53,612 nt of DNA from assembly GCA_947074105.1 (NCBI GenBank), contig CAMTON010000014.1:1-53612 (forward strand), in the 5' to 3' direction. Position numbers and translations under genes: made by a program. The stretch comes from an uncultured Bacteroidales bacterium. Its GTDB lineage: Bacteria > Bacteroidota > Bacteroidia > Bacteroidales > JAUNSR01. The notes under the pieces were generated by a model that was given only the letters and a program-made list of their open reading frames with translations, was not told the origin of the DNA and did not search any database. Shown one piece after another: positions 1 to 7,982 of the stretch (positions are counted from its first letter, which is position 1; each line of letters opens with the position of its first letter).

Positions 1-100
1 AAGTTTTAGTATCTAAAGATACAAAATCTTGCAGATTCTTACATCAATATGGATGGTTATATTGCTGGATATAGTGTATTATATGCTTTTTAATGGCAGA

Positions 101-865
101 CTATTTACTTCCCATATAAGCCACATATCTGTTGATACATCGACTGTTCCAGTCAATATTGCGTTTAATAATCTTAGCCGGATTTCCGGCCAGAATGACA
201 TTTGTTTCTTCTGTCCCTTTTGTCACAATGCTTCCCCAACCGATAATACAGTTATCTGCTATTCTGACGTTCTTTCCGATCTTCGAATCTTTACCTATCC
301 AGACATGTTTGCCAAGTTCTATATATCTGCCGAAATTCTTTGGATTACCATCCTCATCCATTATCGTATGAACATCGGTACACCATATATCGACTCCCCA
401 GCTTATCATACAATCGTCACCTATGATAAGCTCTGAATTATCATCCTGAAGATATATAATTGCACCACATATCATCACATTGTTACCTGTCCTGACATGA
501 CAGTTATTGGCAGTACGGTTAATTCCCGGTTCAGTCCAGTTATCCGCAAAACCTCCAATTTTCAGATGAAGCCCCCTCATATTCCAGTCCGGCATATAGC
601 CTACATTTAATGTTCCGATCTCCAGAATATTGTTGTCGCCTACTATAAGCAGATTAAAACCTTTATTTAAAAGAAGAGGTTCGATATCTTCCTCTTTCTT
701 AAAACTTAAAGAAATCCGGTTATTATTGCCGATAACAATTATGTTTGAACGGTTTAAAAGTTCTGTCAGCTTTTCATCAGCGGCAATTAAACAATCAATA
801 ATTATTTCATCACCAATACGGAAAGTAACAGTATTATTTTCTCCGTTAATTTTTTCAAAATTCAT
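101..865 (-). CDS. Hexapeptide-repeat acyltransferase
   Basis: Predicted 254-residue acyltransferase of the left-handed beta-helix (hexapeptide repeat) superfamily, which moves acetyl or other acyl groups onto sugars or amino acids. The C-terminal half shows successive hexapeptide turns (VRTGNNVMICG, LIIGDDCMISWG, HVWIGKDSKIGKNVRI) and the family's usual ending VILAGNPAKIIKR; the His in DVHTI is a likely catalytic candidate. The N-terminal 100 residues also contain short helix-like turns (IVIGNNNRI, LLIVGDNNILEIG). The frame is open to a TTG at 907, but the first ATG is at 865 and I prefer it. No sugar-nucleotide or capsule genes lie beside it inside the window, so the acceptor is unknown. 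Confidence 0.85.
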   Translation of the reverse strand: MNFEKINGENNTVTFRIGDEIIIDCLIAADEKLTELLNRSNIIVIGNNNRISLSFKKEEDIEPLLLNKGFNLLIVGDNNILEIGTLNVGYMPDWNMRGLHLKIGGFADNWTEPGINRTANNCHVRTGNNVMICGAIIYLQDDNSELIIGDDCMISWGVDIWCTDVHTIMDEDGNPKNFGRYIELGKHVWIGKDSKIGKNVRIADNCIIGWGSIVTKGTEETNVILAGNPAKIIKRNIDWNSRCINRYVAYMGSK

Positions 866-1169
866 TTCAAATATTTTATTAAATCCTATATAGCTCAAAG
901 CCGGCAATTTTCACAGACTTCAGACACCGCTAAAGTATCAAATAAAATACCTGTCAGAATTATACAAATTACAGATAACCGGATACAAATAACGTTTATA
1001 AGTAATTTGTATACAAAATTCAGTAAAATGTATAATGTTGAAAATCAATAGCTTCTGTTTGTTGAGAATTTATTCGATTATTATGAGCAAAATCGTTGTC
1101 AGCTTGTTTTCATAATGATAAAAAAAGAATTTCGAAATCTTATTAATAACTAAATCTAAAGACTGGGAT
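866..1169. other. Intergenic gap between divergent genes
   Basis: About 300 bases between the divergent acyltransferase and DXS-like genes. It is AT-rich and must hold both promoters, but I find no clear TAnnTTTG element. A 12-bp palindrome TTTGTATACAAA lies near 1003-1014; I cannot assign it a function. Confidence 0.5.
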
Positions 1170-2918
1170 ATGTATATAGAAAACATTAACTCACCGGCAG
1201 ATCTGAAAAAACTATCAATTGATCAGCTTGAAGTGGTAAGCGAAGAGATTCGTAAGATATTATTGACAAAACTGAGTAAATACGGAGGTCATGTCGGACC
1301 TAATCTTGGTGTCGTAGAGGCGACGATAGCCATGCATTATGTTTTTAATTCCCCGATTGACAAAATCGTTTTCGATGTTTCGCATCAATGTTATACTCAT
1401 AAGATTCTTACCGGAAGAAGAGAGGCATTTATTAATAATGAAGAATCCGGTTATACAAGTCCTGCAGAAAGCAAGCATGACTTCTTTATAATGGGACATA
1501 CTTCTACCGGAACCAGCCTTGCAAGCGGGCTTGCCAAAGGGCGTGATCTTAAAAAAGAGAAAAGCAATATCATTGCTTTTGTCGGAGATGGCGCTTTAAG
1601 CGGAGGTGAAGCTTTTGAGGGACTTGATTTTGTTTCAATACTTGGTTCCAATATGATAATCGTTGTAAATGACAATCAGTGGGCGATAGCGGAAGATCAT
1701 GGCGGAATATATAAGAATCTTCGTGAATTAAGAGAAAGTAACGGAACCTGCGAGCATAACTATTTTAAATCTCTGGGTCTTGATTATATGTATGTTGCAG
1801 AAGGCAATGATATTCCTACACTTATCAAAGCATTTGAATCAGTAAAAGATATTGATCATCCTATTGTTGTGCATATACACACTCTTAAAGGCAAAGGATA
1901 TAAGTATGCCGAAGAAAATGAAGAGAAATTCCACTGGACATTCCCTTTCAATATTGAAACAGGAGAAAATCTTATAGACTTCAGTAAAATACCGAATTAC
2001 AGTGCCCTTACGGGAGAATATCTGCTTGAGAAGATGAAAGAAAATCCCGAAATTGTCACTATTACATCAGCGACACCTTCAGTCGTAGGTTTTGATGAGG
2101 AAAAACGCAAAGAGGCCGGACTTCAGTTTGTCGATGTTGGTATTGCCGAAGAGCATGCCGTAGCGTTATCTTCAGGTATCGCAAAAGCAGGATGCAAACC
2201 TGTATATCCTGTTTATGAAACATTTATTCAGAGGTCTTTCGACCAGATTCTGGAAGATCTTTGTCTGAACAATAATCCGGCACTTATGCTTGTTTTTGAA
2301 GCTGGTGTTTACGGAATTCCTGATGCATCTCATCTCGGCTTCTTCGACATACCGTTCTTCTGTACAATTCCTAACATGGTCTATCTTGCTCCGGTATGTA
2401 AGGAAGAATATTTTGCAATGCTTGAATGGGGTATAAAAGAGAAAACCCATCCTGTTGCTATACGTGTTCCCGCTAACGGAGTATTTTCGGCCGACATACC
2501 TATAGACGATGATTATAGTGAATTAAACAGATTCAGAGTAACAAAGCAGGGCTCTAAAGTAGCAGTAATAGCGGCAGGATCCTTCTATCAGCTTGGAGAA
2601 TCTGTCATTAAAGCTCTTGAGGAAAAATCCGGTATAAACGCTACACTTGTCAATCCGCGTTATCTGACAGGTGTTGACAGTGAGCTTCTTGATGCTCTGA
2701 AAGCTACACATCAGCTTGTAGTTACTATAGAAGACGGAATTATTGATGGTGGCTTCGGTCAGAGAGTGGCAGCGCATTACGGATCTTCTGATATGAAAGT
2801 GGTAAATTATGGTCTGAAAAAGAAATTCATCGACCGTTATAAAGTTGAAGATGTATTACAGGACAATCGTCTTACTGATACACAGATTGTAGATGATATT
2901 AATGAAATCCTGAAATAA
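1170..2918 (+). CDS. DXS-like thiamine-diphosphate transketolase family enzyme
   Basis: 582-residue homologue of 1-deoxy-D-xylulose-5-phosphate synthase, which condenses pyruvate with glyceraldehyde-3-phosphate. ThDP features are present: GGH at His41, SHQ at 71-73, the GDG...NDN motif (139-169), FHW at His255 and the catalytic Glu in AEEHA (Glu327). It is shorter than typical DXS (about 620-640) because the segment after the ThDP motif is reduced. By motif alignment from memory, E. coli Arg420, which contacts substrate phosphate, corresponds to Glu377 (FEAG instead of DRAG), and Asp427 is shifted by one (Pro384-Asp385), while His431 is kept as His388. It may therefore be a paralogue with another acceptor, so I give no gene symbol. 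It is a single gene ended by a hairpin. Confidence 0.85.
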   Translation: MYIENINSPADLKKLSIDQLEVVSEEIRKILLTKLSKYGGHVGPNLGVVEATIAMHYVFNSPIDKIVFDVSHQCYTHKILTGRREAFINNEESGYTSPAESKHDFFIMGHTSTGTSLASGLAKGRDLKKEKSNIIAFVGDGALSGGEAFEGLDFVSILGSNMIIVVNDNQWAIAEDHGGIYKNLRELRESNGTCEHNYFKSLGLDYMYVAEGNDIPTLIKAFESVKDIDHPIVVHIHTLKGKGYKYAEENEEKFHWTFPFNIETGENLIDFSKIPNYSALTGEYLLEKMKENPEIVTITSATPSVVGFDEEKRKEAGLQFVDVGIAEEHAVALSSGIAKAGCKPVYPVYETFIQRSFDQILEDLCLNNNPALMLVFEAGVYGIPDASHLGFFDIPFFCTIPNMVYLAPVCKEEYFAMLEWGIKEKTHPVAIRVPANGVFSADIPIDDDYSELNRFRVTKQGSKVAVIAAGSFYQLGESVIKALEEKSGINATLVNPRYLTGVDSELLDALKATHQLVVTIEDGIIDGGFGQRVAAHYGSSDMKVVNYGLKKKFIDRYKVEDVLQDNRLTDTQIVDDINEILK

Positions 2919-2934
2919 AACTATTTATAAAACA

Positions 2935-2974
2935 AAAAATGAAGATGTATGATTATTTGTACATCTTCATTTTT
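2935..2974. terminator. Bidirectional hairpin terminator
   Basis: 15-bp perfect stem (arms 2935-2949 and 2960-2974) with A- and T-rich flanks. It sits between the convergent DXS-like gene and the alpha/beta hydrolase gene, so it can serve both. Confidence 0.8.
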
Positions 2975-2986
2975 CTTTATATCCGA

Positions 2987-3751
2987 TTAAATATAGAATA
3001 TTTCATCTTTAAGAAACTCAACGGCAATATTGACTGCGAGATCAGGATTATAGTTGAATGCATGATCTTCGTGGTTGAGAAGATGAAGCACTGAATCTCT
3101 GTATACTTCCTGATATCTCTCTGCATAAATTTCAGGAACTACCTTATCGCTTTTGCCCTGAATTATACATACCGGACCATAATATTGTTCTGCTATACCA
3201 TATATGGAAAGATCCTGAGCTGTCTGAAGAAATGCTTTTCCTATCTTATGATTGTTGACTTCAATAAAGTCAGGAAGATTCTTAGGGTCGAATTTGGATC
3301 CAAGTGTGGTTCCCTCTCTGGCCTGATCTTTTACATTAGCTGCCGGAGCCATAAGCATAAGACATCTTATCTTATCGAAACTAAGTTCTCCGGCAAGAAT
3401 ACTTGCTACAAGACCTCCCTGAGAATGGCCTGCAAGAGATATGGTTTTCGCATAATTCAGTGAAGCAGCATATTCATACACTTTTCGGGCATCACCAAGA
3501 TCGGTAAGGACCGTAGAGTCTTCGAAATTACCCTGACTTTGTCCGCGGCCATTAAAGTCAAATCGTATGGAAGCTATACCAAGAGCTTCAAGCTGATCGG
3601 CTATCATAACTAATAACGGGAATTCCTTATCGCGCATCAGTCCGTGCATAAGTATTACTAAACCGCACTGTTCGCCTTCTTTTAATTCCGGTTTCTGTAT
3701 TACTGCCGACAAACTGCCGACAGAGCCTTCGAGAGTAATCTGTTCTTTCAT
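2987..3751 (-). CDS. Alpha/beta hydrolase (esterase/acylaminoacyl-peptidase type)
   Basis: 254-residue alpha/beta hydrolase of the serine aminopeptidase S33 / cinnamoyl-esterase-like group. Visible elements are the oxyanion-hole segment MHGLMRDKE (about 35-43), the nucleophile elbow GHSQGG with Ser110, an acid in GKSDKVVP (Asp202) and the catalytic His in NHEDHAF (probably His230). There is no signal peptide, so it should be cytoplasmic. Such enzymes in gut bacteria cleave acyl or feruloyl esters, but the substrate cannot be read from sequence. The upstream gap contains a 22-bp repeat element. Confidence 0.85.
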   Translation of the reverse strand: MKEQITLEGSVGSLSAVIQKPELKEGEQCGLVILMHGLMRDKEFPLLVMIADQLEALGIASIRFDFNGRGQSQGNFEDSTVLTDLGDARKVYEYAASLNYAKTISLAGHSQGGLVASILAGELSFDKIRCLMLMAPAANVKDQAREGTTLGSKFDPKNLPDFIEVNNHKIGKAFLQTAQDLSIYGIAEQYYGPVCIIQGKSDKVVPEIYAERYQEVYRDSVLHLLNHEDHAFNYNPDLAVNIAVEFLKDEIFYI

Positions 3752-3906
3752 AAATAATAAGTATTAATTAATTTATCTCCTGAGATATAAGAGCTCAGGT
3801 GTAAAATCCGACATTAAAACTATTTTAAGAACCATTTTGTTTTTAAAACTCCCATTTATATTTTCACTTGACGGGTATGCTCTGAAAAAAGGCATACGCT
3901 TATCAT

Positions 3907-3994
3907 ATTGTCACTGTACAGTTGCGATATTGTCAGTGTACAGTTGCAATGTTGTCACTGTACGGCTGCAATGTTAATGTCGGTCGGTTGCACG
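3907..3994. repeat. 88-bp four-unit 22-bp repeat element, copy A
   Basis: Four contiguous 22-bp units start at 3907, 3929, 3951 and 3973. Units 1-3 run from ATTG or GTTG to CGAT or CAAT around a core such as ACTGTACAGT, so each is nearly an inverted repeat. Unit 4 is divergent, with core CGGTCGG. Unit 4 overlaps the end of the 3974-4609 gene and encodes its last residues RATDRH and stop. Copies with the same register occur at 26757-26844 and 50421-50508. Confidence 0.85.
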
Positions 3995-4609
3995 AAAAAG
4001 TAATTCAGATAATTCAGTTTCGAATATTTCTTTACTGATTATTCGATAATGGGGATTATATTCTTTATTGAAAATTTCACTATGATGCCCGACATATATT
4101 CCTTTTTCAAGATTGCCGTTAATCTCATTCAGTTCATTTTCATAATCTTCAAGCTCTATATTAAGAGATATTATGATGTCATGAATATATTTCCATTCAT
4201 TTTTCCATTCCTCTATTGTTATGGGTTTTATGCCATTTACGCTTCGTACAAAAGCATCAAGAAAAATATCGTAAGGAATGAGATCAGATTTTATGACCGA
4301 AAGATTCACGCGATAGAAATTATGTTCCCATCCTGTCGGTTCTGCAACAGGCCCTGTTGATATACCGGTTATTGAATTCAGTTCTCTGTTAAGATAGTTT
4401 TCTGCAGCCTTAGTATCATTGATTATATGTCCCGGTCCGAACTTGTCCTGAAAGAAATTTTTATACAGATCTTTCAGTGTAGATTTCGGGTAGTTTCTTA
4501 TCTGACAGTTTATGGTTTCAATAATCGCTTCTCTGTCATACGACTGAGCAAAAGACGAGACTGCCGGCAGGAAGATAAGTATCGATAAAGCTATATTTCT
4601 GAATTTCAT
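3974..4609 (-). CDS. Secreted protein of unknown function
   Basis: 211 residues with a clear signal peptide (MKFRNIALSILIFLPAVSSFAQ), so it is exported to the periplasm or outer surface. The mature part is hydrophilic and rich in Asn, Glu and Ile. It contains a segment LKDLYKNFFQDKFGPGHII (about 45-63) that looks like a conserved family signature, but I cannot name the family or a function. No lipobox, metal-binding motif or repeat is evident. The last six codons and the stop lie inside a 22-bp repeat element, so the natural C-terminus may have been replaced. It is transcribed alone. Confidence 0.75.
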   Translation of the reverse strand: MKFRNIALSILIFLPAVSSFAQSYDREAIIETINCQIRNYPKSTLKDLYKNFFQDKFGPGHIINDTKAAENYLNRELNSITGISTGPVAEPTGWEHNFYRVNLSVIKSDLIPYDIFLDAFVRSVNGIKPITIEEWKNEWKYIHDIIISLNIELEDYENELNEINGNLEKGIYVGHHSEIFNKEYNPHYRIISKEIFETELSELLFRATDRH

Positions 4610-4718
4610 TATGTGGATTTTAGATTTAGAATAAATGTATCATTTTAAATCATATGTTAATATATTCCCGGCCGGAATATCTGTTAATTTATGATTCATG
4701 CCGAAAGAAAGATATATT

Positions 4719-5477
4719 TTATCGTATAAAATTTGTTGCGACTCTCGGTTCCCGTTCCGGATAGAATATTCCGGCCTGTCGTCCGGCTTCGATACACTGC
4801 ATCATCCATGCCATGTTCTGAGCTAAAGTCCGCATTATCTGCAGACCTTCACTGTCCTGTCTGACTTCTTCGGGTCTATTACCATAAACCATAGGCCAAT
4901 ATTGCGAAGGGACAAGAGGCATACCACGGTGAATAGGATATTTATTAAGTTGATCAAGAGTCGTAGTACTTCCTGAACGGCGACAGCTTGCTATTGTTGC
5001 GGCAGGACGTCCGGCCATTATATCTGATGCGCGTGCACAGAAAAAAGCCCGGTCCATAAAAGATGTCATTGAGCCGCTCATTGCGGCAAAATGAACAGGT
5101 GAACCGAAAACGAATCCATCATAGTTACCTGCTATGTCGAGAAACTCGTTGACACGGTCGTTAATGAAACACCGGCCTTCAGAAGAACATGCACCGCAGG
5201 CTATGCATCCCGATATTGGTCGTTTCCCGACCTGAAATATCTCTGTCTCAATCCCGTTAAAGTTAAGTGTTGTTGCTATTTCAGATAAAGCAGTAAATGT
5301 ACAGCCTTCTTTGTTCGGACTGCCGTTGACTAATAATACTTTCATTTTTCTGTTTGTAAATGCGCTGTTCATATTATTAAGAGCGGCAGCACTGCCTAGC
5401 CCAAGTCCTGTTCCTATCGCAGTAGCTCCTATATATTTAATCGCATCGCGTCGTGTAATGTTTTTTGATTCACTCAT
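4719..5477 (-). CDS. Exported NAD(P)H-dependent flavin/iron-sulfur oxidoreductase
   Basis: 252-residue flavodoxin-fold NADPH-dependent FMN reductase-like protein. The N-terminus carries a twin-arginine signal (ITRRDAIKYIG followed by a small hydrophobic stretch to about residue 35), which predicts Tat export of a folded, cofactor-loaded enzyme. The flavodoxin-like domain begins at KMKVLLVNGSPNKEG with the FMN phosphate loop. A Cys cluster (Cys91, 94, 97, 103) follows the C-x2-C-x2-C-x5-C spacing of iron-sulfur flavoproteins. It lies 12 bp downstream of the RibD-C-like reductase, probably in one operon. The electron acceptor is unknown. Confidence 0.85.
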   Translation of the reverse strand: MSESKNITRRDAIKYIGATAIGTGLGLGSAAALNNMNSAFTNRKMKVLLVNGSPNKEGCTFTALSEIATTLNFNGIETEIFQVGKRPISGCIACGACSSEGRCFINDRVNEFLDIAGNYDGFVFGSPVHFAAMSGSMTSFMDRAFFCARASDIMAGRPAATIASCRRSGSTTTLDQLNKYPIHRGMPLVPSQYWPMVYGNRPEEVRQDSEGLQIMRTLAQNMAWMMQCIEAGRQAGIFYPEREPRVATNFIR

Positions 5478-5489
5478 ATGTTTTTCAGG

Positions 5490-6209
5490 TTATCCGTTTG
5501 CTCCATGTATTTTATAAGTCAGCCATACGATACCGTCATTCAGCACCTCTGCAGCCTTAAATTCAAGTTTCTGATTCTTTGCAGGTAGTTCGTCGGCAAT
5601 GCCGCAATAATCAAATATTGTGGACGTACCGGCAAGACCATCTATGCCGGGATAAATCATAAGACTTAACTGGTCAATAAGACCTGCTTTAAGAAAAGCT
5701 CCGTTTATATATCCGCCACCTTCAAGAAGTATCTTATTGATGCCAAATTCTTTTTTCAGAGTTTCAAGAGCAAGTTTCATATCAGAACCTGCAGGTCCTG
5801 CAAATACATATGAGATACCCGTTACCTTCAAATGATCCAGATATTCGGCTGAAACGGTTTCTCCTAAAACTGCAATTATATTTTCGCCGTCAGCTGTGTC
5901 GCTTTCATAAAATATCTTTCCTTTAGGATCAGCGATAATGGTATATCTTTTGCTTTTAAGATTCCCTTTATATGAATCCAGAGATTTAACCGCAGTAGAT
6001 GTACGGCTGCTGAAATAGCGGGGGAAATAATGTTTCTGAACTGTCTTTCTTCCTATCATTATTGCGTCAGCGTCATATCTGTTACTTATTTCAAAATAGA
6101 TTTCAGATACTTCGTCGAAAGTTTTTCCGTCAAAAGAACTAGTATAACGGTCACAGTCAAGGCGTCCGTCAACAGAACTCATCATGTGGCATATAATCTC
6201 CGGTCTCAT
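5490..6209 (-). CDS. RibD C-terminal-type dihydrofolate-reductase-fold oxidoreductase
   Basis: 239-residue stand-alone RibD_C domain protein, a pyridine-nucleotide-dependent reductase fold shared with DHFR and with the second half of riboflavin biosynthesis RibD. The start MRPEIICHMMSSVDGRL is the typical first strand with its SxDG motif. AIMIGRKTV, YIIADPKGKI-like strands and ILLEGGGYINGAFL (the nucleotide-binding GGG region) follow in the expected order. The deaminase half of RibD is missing, so a dedicated riboflavin role is unlikely and a general reductase is more probable. It is the first gene of an operon with the Tat flavoprotein and is divergent from the Crp/Fnr regulator. Confidence 0.85.
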   Translation of the reverse strand: MRPEIICHMMSSVDGRLDCDRYTSSFDGKTFDEVSEIYFEISNRYDADAIMIGRKTVQKHYFPRYFSSRTSTAVKSLDSYKGNLKSKRYTIIADPKGKIFYESDTADGENIIAVLGETVSAEYLDHLKVTGISYVFAGPAGSDMKLALETLKKEFGINKILLEGGGYINGAFLKAGLIDQLSLMIYPGIDGLAGTSTIFDYCGIADELPAKNQKLEFKAAEVLNDGIVWLTYKIHGANG

Positions 6210-6243
6210 TGTTGATGTTTTAAATAAATATTAATCATAAAAA

Positions 6244-6251
6244 CAAATGTA
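6244..6251 (-). promoter_or_regulatory. Bacteroidetes -7 element for the RibD-like operon
   Basis: TACATTTG on the minus strand matches TAnnTTTG, 35 bases before the start at 6209. No good -33 TTTG is visible. Confidence 0.45.
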
Positions 6252-6332
6252 GGGTAAGCAAATATTGTAATTGTTAAACTATTTACTGATAGATGTATAC
6301 AAATTACTTTATAAAATAATTGATCAGATGAA

Positions 6333-6365
6333 TTTGTGCCTCATTGCGTAACAATGATATATTTG
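6333..6365 (+). promoter_or_regulatory. Complete Bacteroidetes promoter for the Crp/Fnr gene
   Basis: TTTG at 6333-6336 and TATATTTG at 6358-6365 are separated by 21 bases, the expected -33/-7 layout. Transcription would begin near 6370. That leaves almost no leader before the ATG at 6377 but about 27 bases before the ATG at 6398, which decides the start. Confidence 0.65.
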
Positions 6366-6397
6366 TAAATTATAACATGCAACATCAATACATAAAA

Positions 6398-6994
6398 ATG
6401 AAAGAAAAAAAAGATTTAGATCGCTTTATTGATTCTGTAAGAGAAGTGTCACCTTCACTGACAGATGAAGCAGTAGCGTATTTTATTAACAATATAGAAA
6501 TAAAGGAATTTCAGGCTAAAGCGGTTTATATAAAAAGTGGTGATGTTCAGGAAGCTATAGGATATGTCGCTAAAGGACTTATAAGAGCGTATTATATTGA
6601 TTCGAACGGAAAGGAAATAAATGTTGCTTTTATAAAGGAGGGATATTTTGCAGGTCATTATGCGGCTTTTGCATCTCAATCGCAATCGAAATACTTTTTC
6701 AGTTGTATGGAAGAATGTACTATTATAAATATTCCGTATACTCATTTTTATGAATGTTGCAGAAGATATCATCCGGTTGAGCATTATTATTGTCTGATGC
6801 TCAGACGTGAACTTTGTTTTAAGCAGGAGAGGATAGACAGTTTTATATTCGATAACGCGGAAACAAGATACAGAAATTTTATAAGTTCAAATCCGGATCT
6901 GATAAACAGGATATCTGTTTCTATGCTCAGTTCTTATCTCGGCATAGAACGACAGACTCTTACGCGTATAAGAAAAAAACTTCTTTATAAGTGA
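6398..6994 (+). CDS. Crp/Fnr-family transcriptional regulator
   Basis: 198-residue regulator with an N-terminal cyclic-nucleotide-binding-like beta barrel (about 20-120) and a C-terminal winged helix (about 150-198). The barrel signature is seen in AVYIKSGDVQEAIGYVAKG and in IKEGYFAGHY; the recognition helix region is SVSMLSSYLGIERQTLTRIRK. There is no Cys cluster for an Fnr-type Fe-S cluster, and the effector is not evident. The frame extends upstream to a TTG at 6344 and an ATG at 6377, but the promoter position favours 6398. It is divergent from the RibD-like/flavoprotein operon and followed by a membrane protein gene with a palindromic site between them. Confidence 0.85.
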   Translation: MKEKKDLDRFIDSVREVSPSLTDEAVAYFINNIEIKEFQAKAVYIKSGDVQEAIGYVAKGLIRAYYIDSNGKEINVAFIKEGYFAGHYAAFASQSQSKYFFSCMEECTIINIPYTHFYECCRRYHPVEHYYCLMLRRELCFKQERIDSFIFDNAETRYRNFISSNPDLINRISVSMLSSYLGIERQTLTRIRKKLLYK

Positions 6995-6996
6995 GA

Positions 6997-7012
6997 TGAC
7001 ACAAATGTGTCA
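6997..7012. promoter_or_regulatory. Palindromic operator candidate
   Basis: TGACACA-AA-TGTGTCA has perfect 7-bp arms around a 2-base spacer, the geometry of PrfA-type Crp/Fnr sites. It starts two bases after the regulator's stop and ends 22 bases before the -7-like TAATTTTG at 7035-7042, so it would cover the -33 region of the next gene. Confidence 0.45.
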
Positions 7013-7034
7013 GATAAGTAAGCCCCGAACTATA

Positions 7035-7042
7035 TAATTTTG
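7035..7042 (+). promoter_or_regulatory. -7 element for the membrane protein gene
   Basis: TAATTTTG matches TAnnTTTG, 22 bases before the ATG at 7064. There is no -33 TTTG; the palindrome at 6997-7012 occupies that area, which fits an activator-dependent promoter. Confidence 0.45.
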
Positions 7043-7063
7043 CGGGAAATAAAAAATTTATTT

Positions 7064-7720
7064 ATGCTTACAGGACATTACGGACCGGCTTTTATAATAA
7101 AGGCCATAGATAAAAAGGTTGCTTTATGGATGTTGTTTATTGCGGTTCAGGTGCCGGATATATTCTGGGGAACTTTTATCCTTACAGGTATTGAAAAAGC
7201 CAGACTTAATACGGAATTACTTTCCAATCCGCTTGAATTATATTATATGCCGTATTCTCACGGACTTTTATCTTCGCTTATCTATAGCCTGCTGGCAGTA
7301 GTGCTTCTTTTGCTCTTTCCGTATTTCAGAAAGAATAAAGCCTCGGCATGGTGGATAGGTGCTGCTATATTTTCTCACTGGGTTCTTGATTTTCTTTCAC
7401 ACAGACCGGATCTTCCTGTTATAGGAAATACGATGAAAATAGGTCTCGGATTATGGAATTATCCATTGGCGGCAGTAATTGTAGAAGGAGGAATTTTCCT
7501 TGGCGGAGCAATATGGTATGCTGTAAAATCAGGAGGTTTTAAACGTACCGCTACATGGGTATTCTGGCTGTTTATTTCTCTTTCGCTTGTTATGTCATCC
7601 GTCAGAGAACTGATAATGTCGCCTGTAAATATCAATTCAGTAGCTGTTTCCGCTCTTTGCTTTTATGTGTTTGCTACATTAGTAATCTATTACGTCGAGA
7701 AGAACGAGAAAAGGCCATAA
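7064..7720 (+). CDS. Polytopic membrane protein, possible membrane-bound metal-dependent hydrolase type
   Basis: 218-residue inner-membrane protein with about five or six hydrophobic segments. The pattern GHYGPAFIIKAI near the start, a conserved His in YSHGLLSSLIYS (about 77) and SHWVLDFLSHRPDLP (about 110-125) resemble the His/Asp-containing YdjM/DUF457 type of membrane-bound metal-dependent hydrolases, but this is a pattern match only. The frame starts at a TTG at 7040; the ATG at 7064 (MLTGHYG) is preferred because the -7 element ends at 7042. It probably belongs to the regulon of the preceding Crp/Fnr gene. Confidence 0.75.
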   Translation: MLTGHYGPAFIIKAIDKKVALWMLFIAVQVPDIFWGTFILTGIEKARLNTELLSNPLELYYMPYSHGLLSSLIYSLLAVVLLLLFPYFRKNKASAWWIGAAIFSHWVLDFLSHRPDLPVIGNTMKIGLGLWNYPLAAVIVEGGIFLGGAIWYAVKSGGFKRTATWVFWLFISLSLVMSSVRELIMSPVNINSVAVSALCFYVFATLVIYYVEKNEKRP

Positions 7721-7785
7721 AGAAAATCTTTTAATGATGTTTTTCATTTCATTAATCACACAACTGCAAATTATCATTTTTTAAC

Positions 7786-7872
7786 AAGTTCCTCTTATTG
7801 TATAATCCGTTTATAAAGATAATGCTCTGCATATTATCCGGAATATATAATAAGAGGAACTTATTGTATAAT
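7786..7872. repeat. Combined inverted and direct repeat
   Basis: A 14-bp inverted repeat (7786-7799 with 7849-7862, AAGTTCCTCTTATT and its complement) is overlaid by a 13-bp direct repeat CTTATTGTATAAT (7794-7806 and 7860-7872, spacing 66). It may be a terminator for the upstream gene or a regulatory site of the sugar transporter gene. Confidence 0.6.
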
Positions 7873-7942
7873 TTACATTATAAGATTAAGTCATATGTCA
7901 GATAAGATGTTATGCGTCAGTTTTTTATGTTTTAAATCATTT

Positions 7943-7950
7943 TATATTTG
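7943..7950 (+). promoter_or_regulatory. -7 element for the sugar symporter
   Basis: TATATTTG, 32 bases before the ATG at 7983. No -33 element is visible. Confidence 0.5.
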
Positions 7951-7982
7951 GATTTATATATCAACATTAAATCTAATAAAAC

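Noticed and set aside
3907..3994. CRISPR array
   Set aside because: The 22-bp units are contiguous with no unique spacers, and there are no cas genes.
1003..6306. Shared 14-mer TGTATACAAATTAC before the DXS-like gene and before the Crp/Fnr gene
   Set aside because: Matches of this length are expected by chance within 53 kb of AT-rich DNA; only two copies, in opposite orientation.
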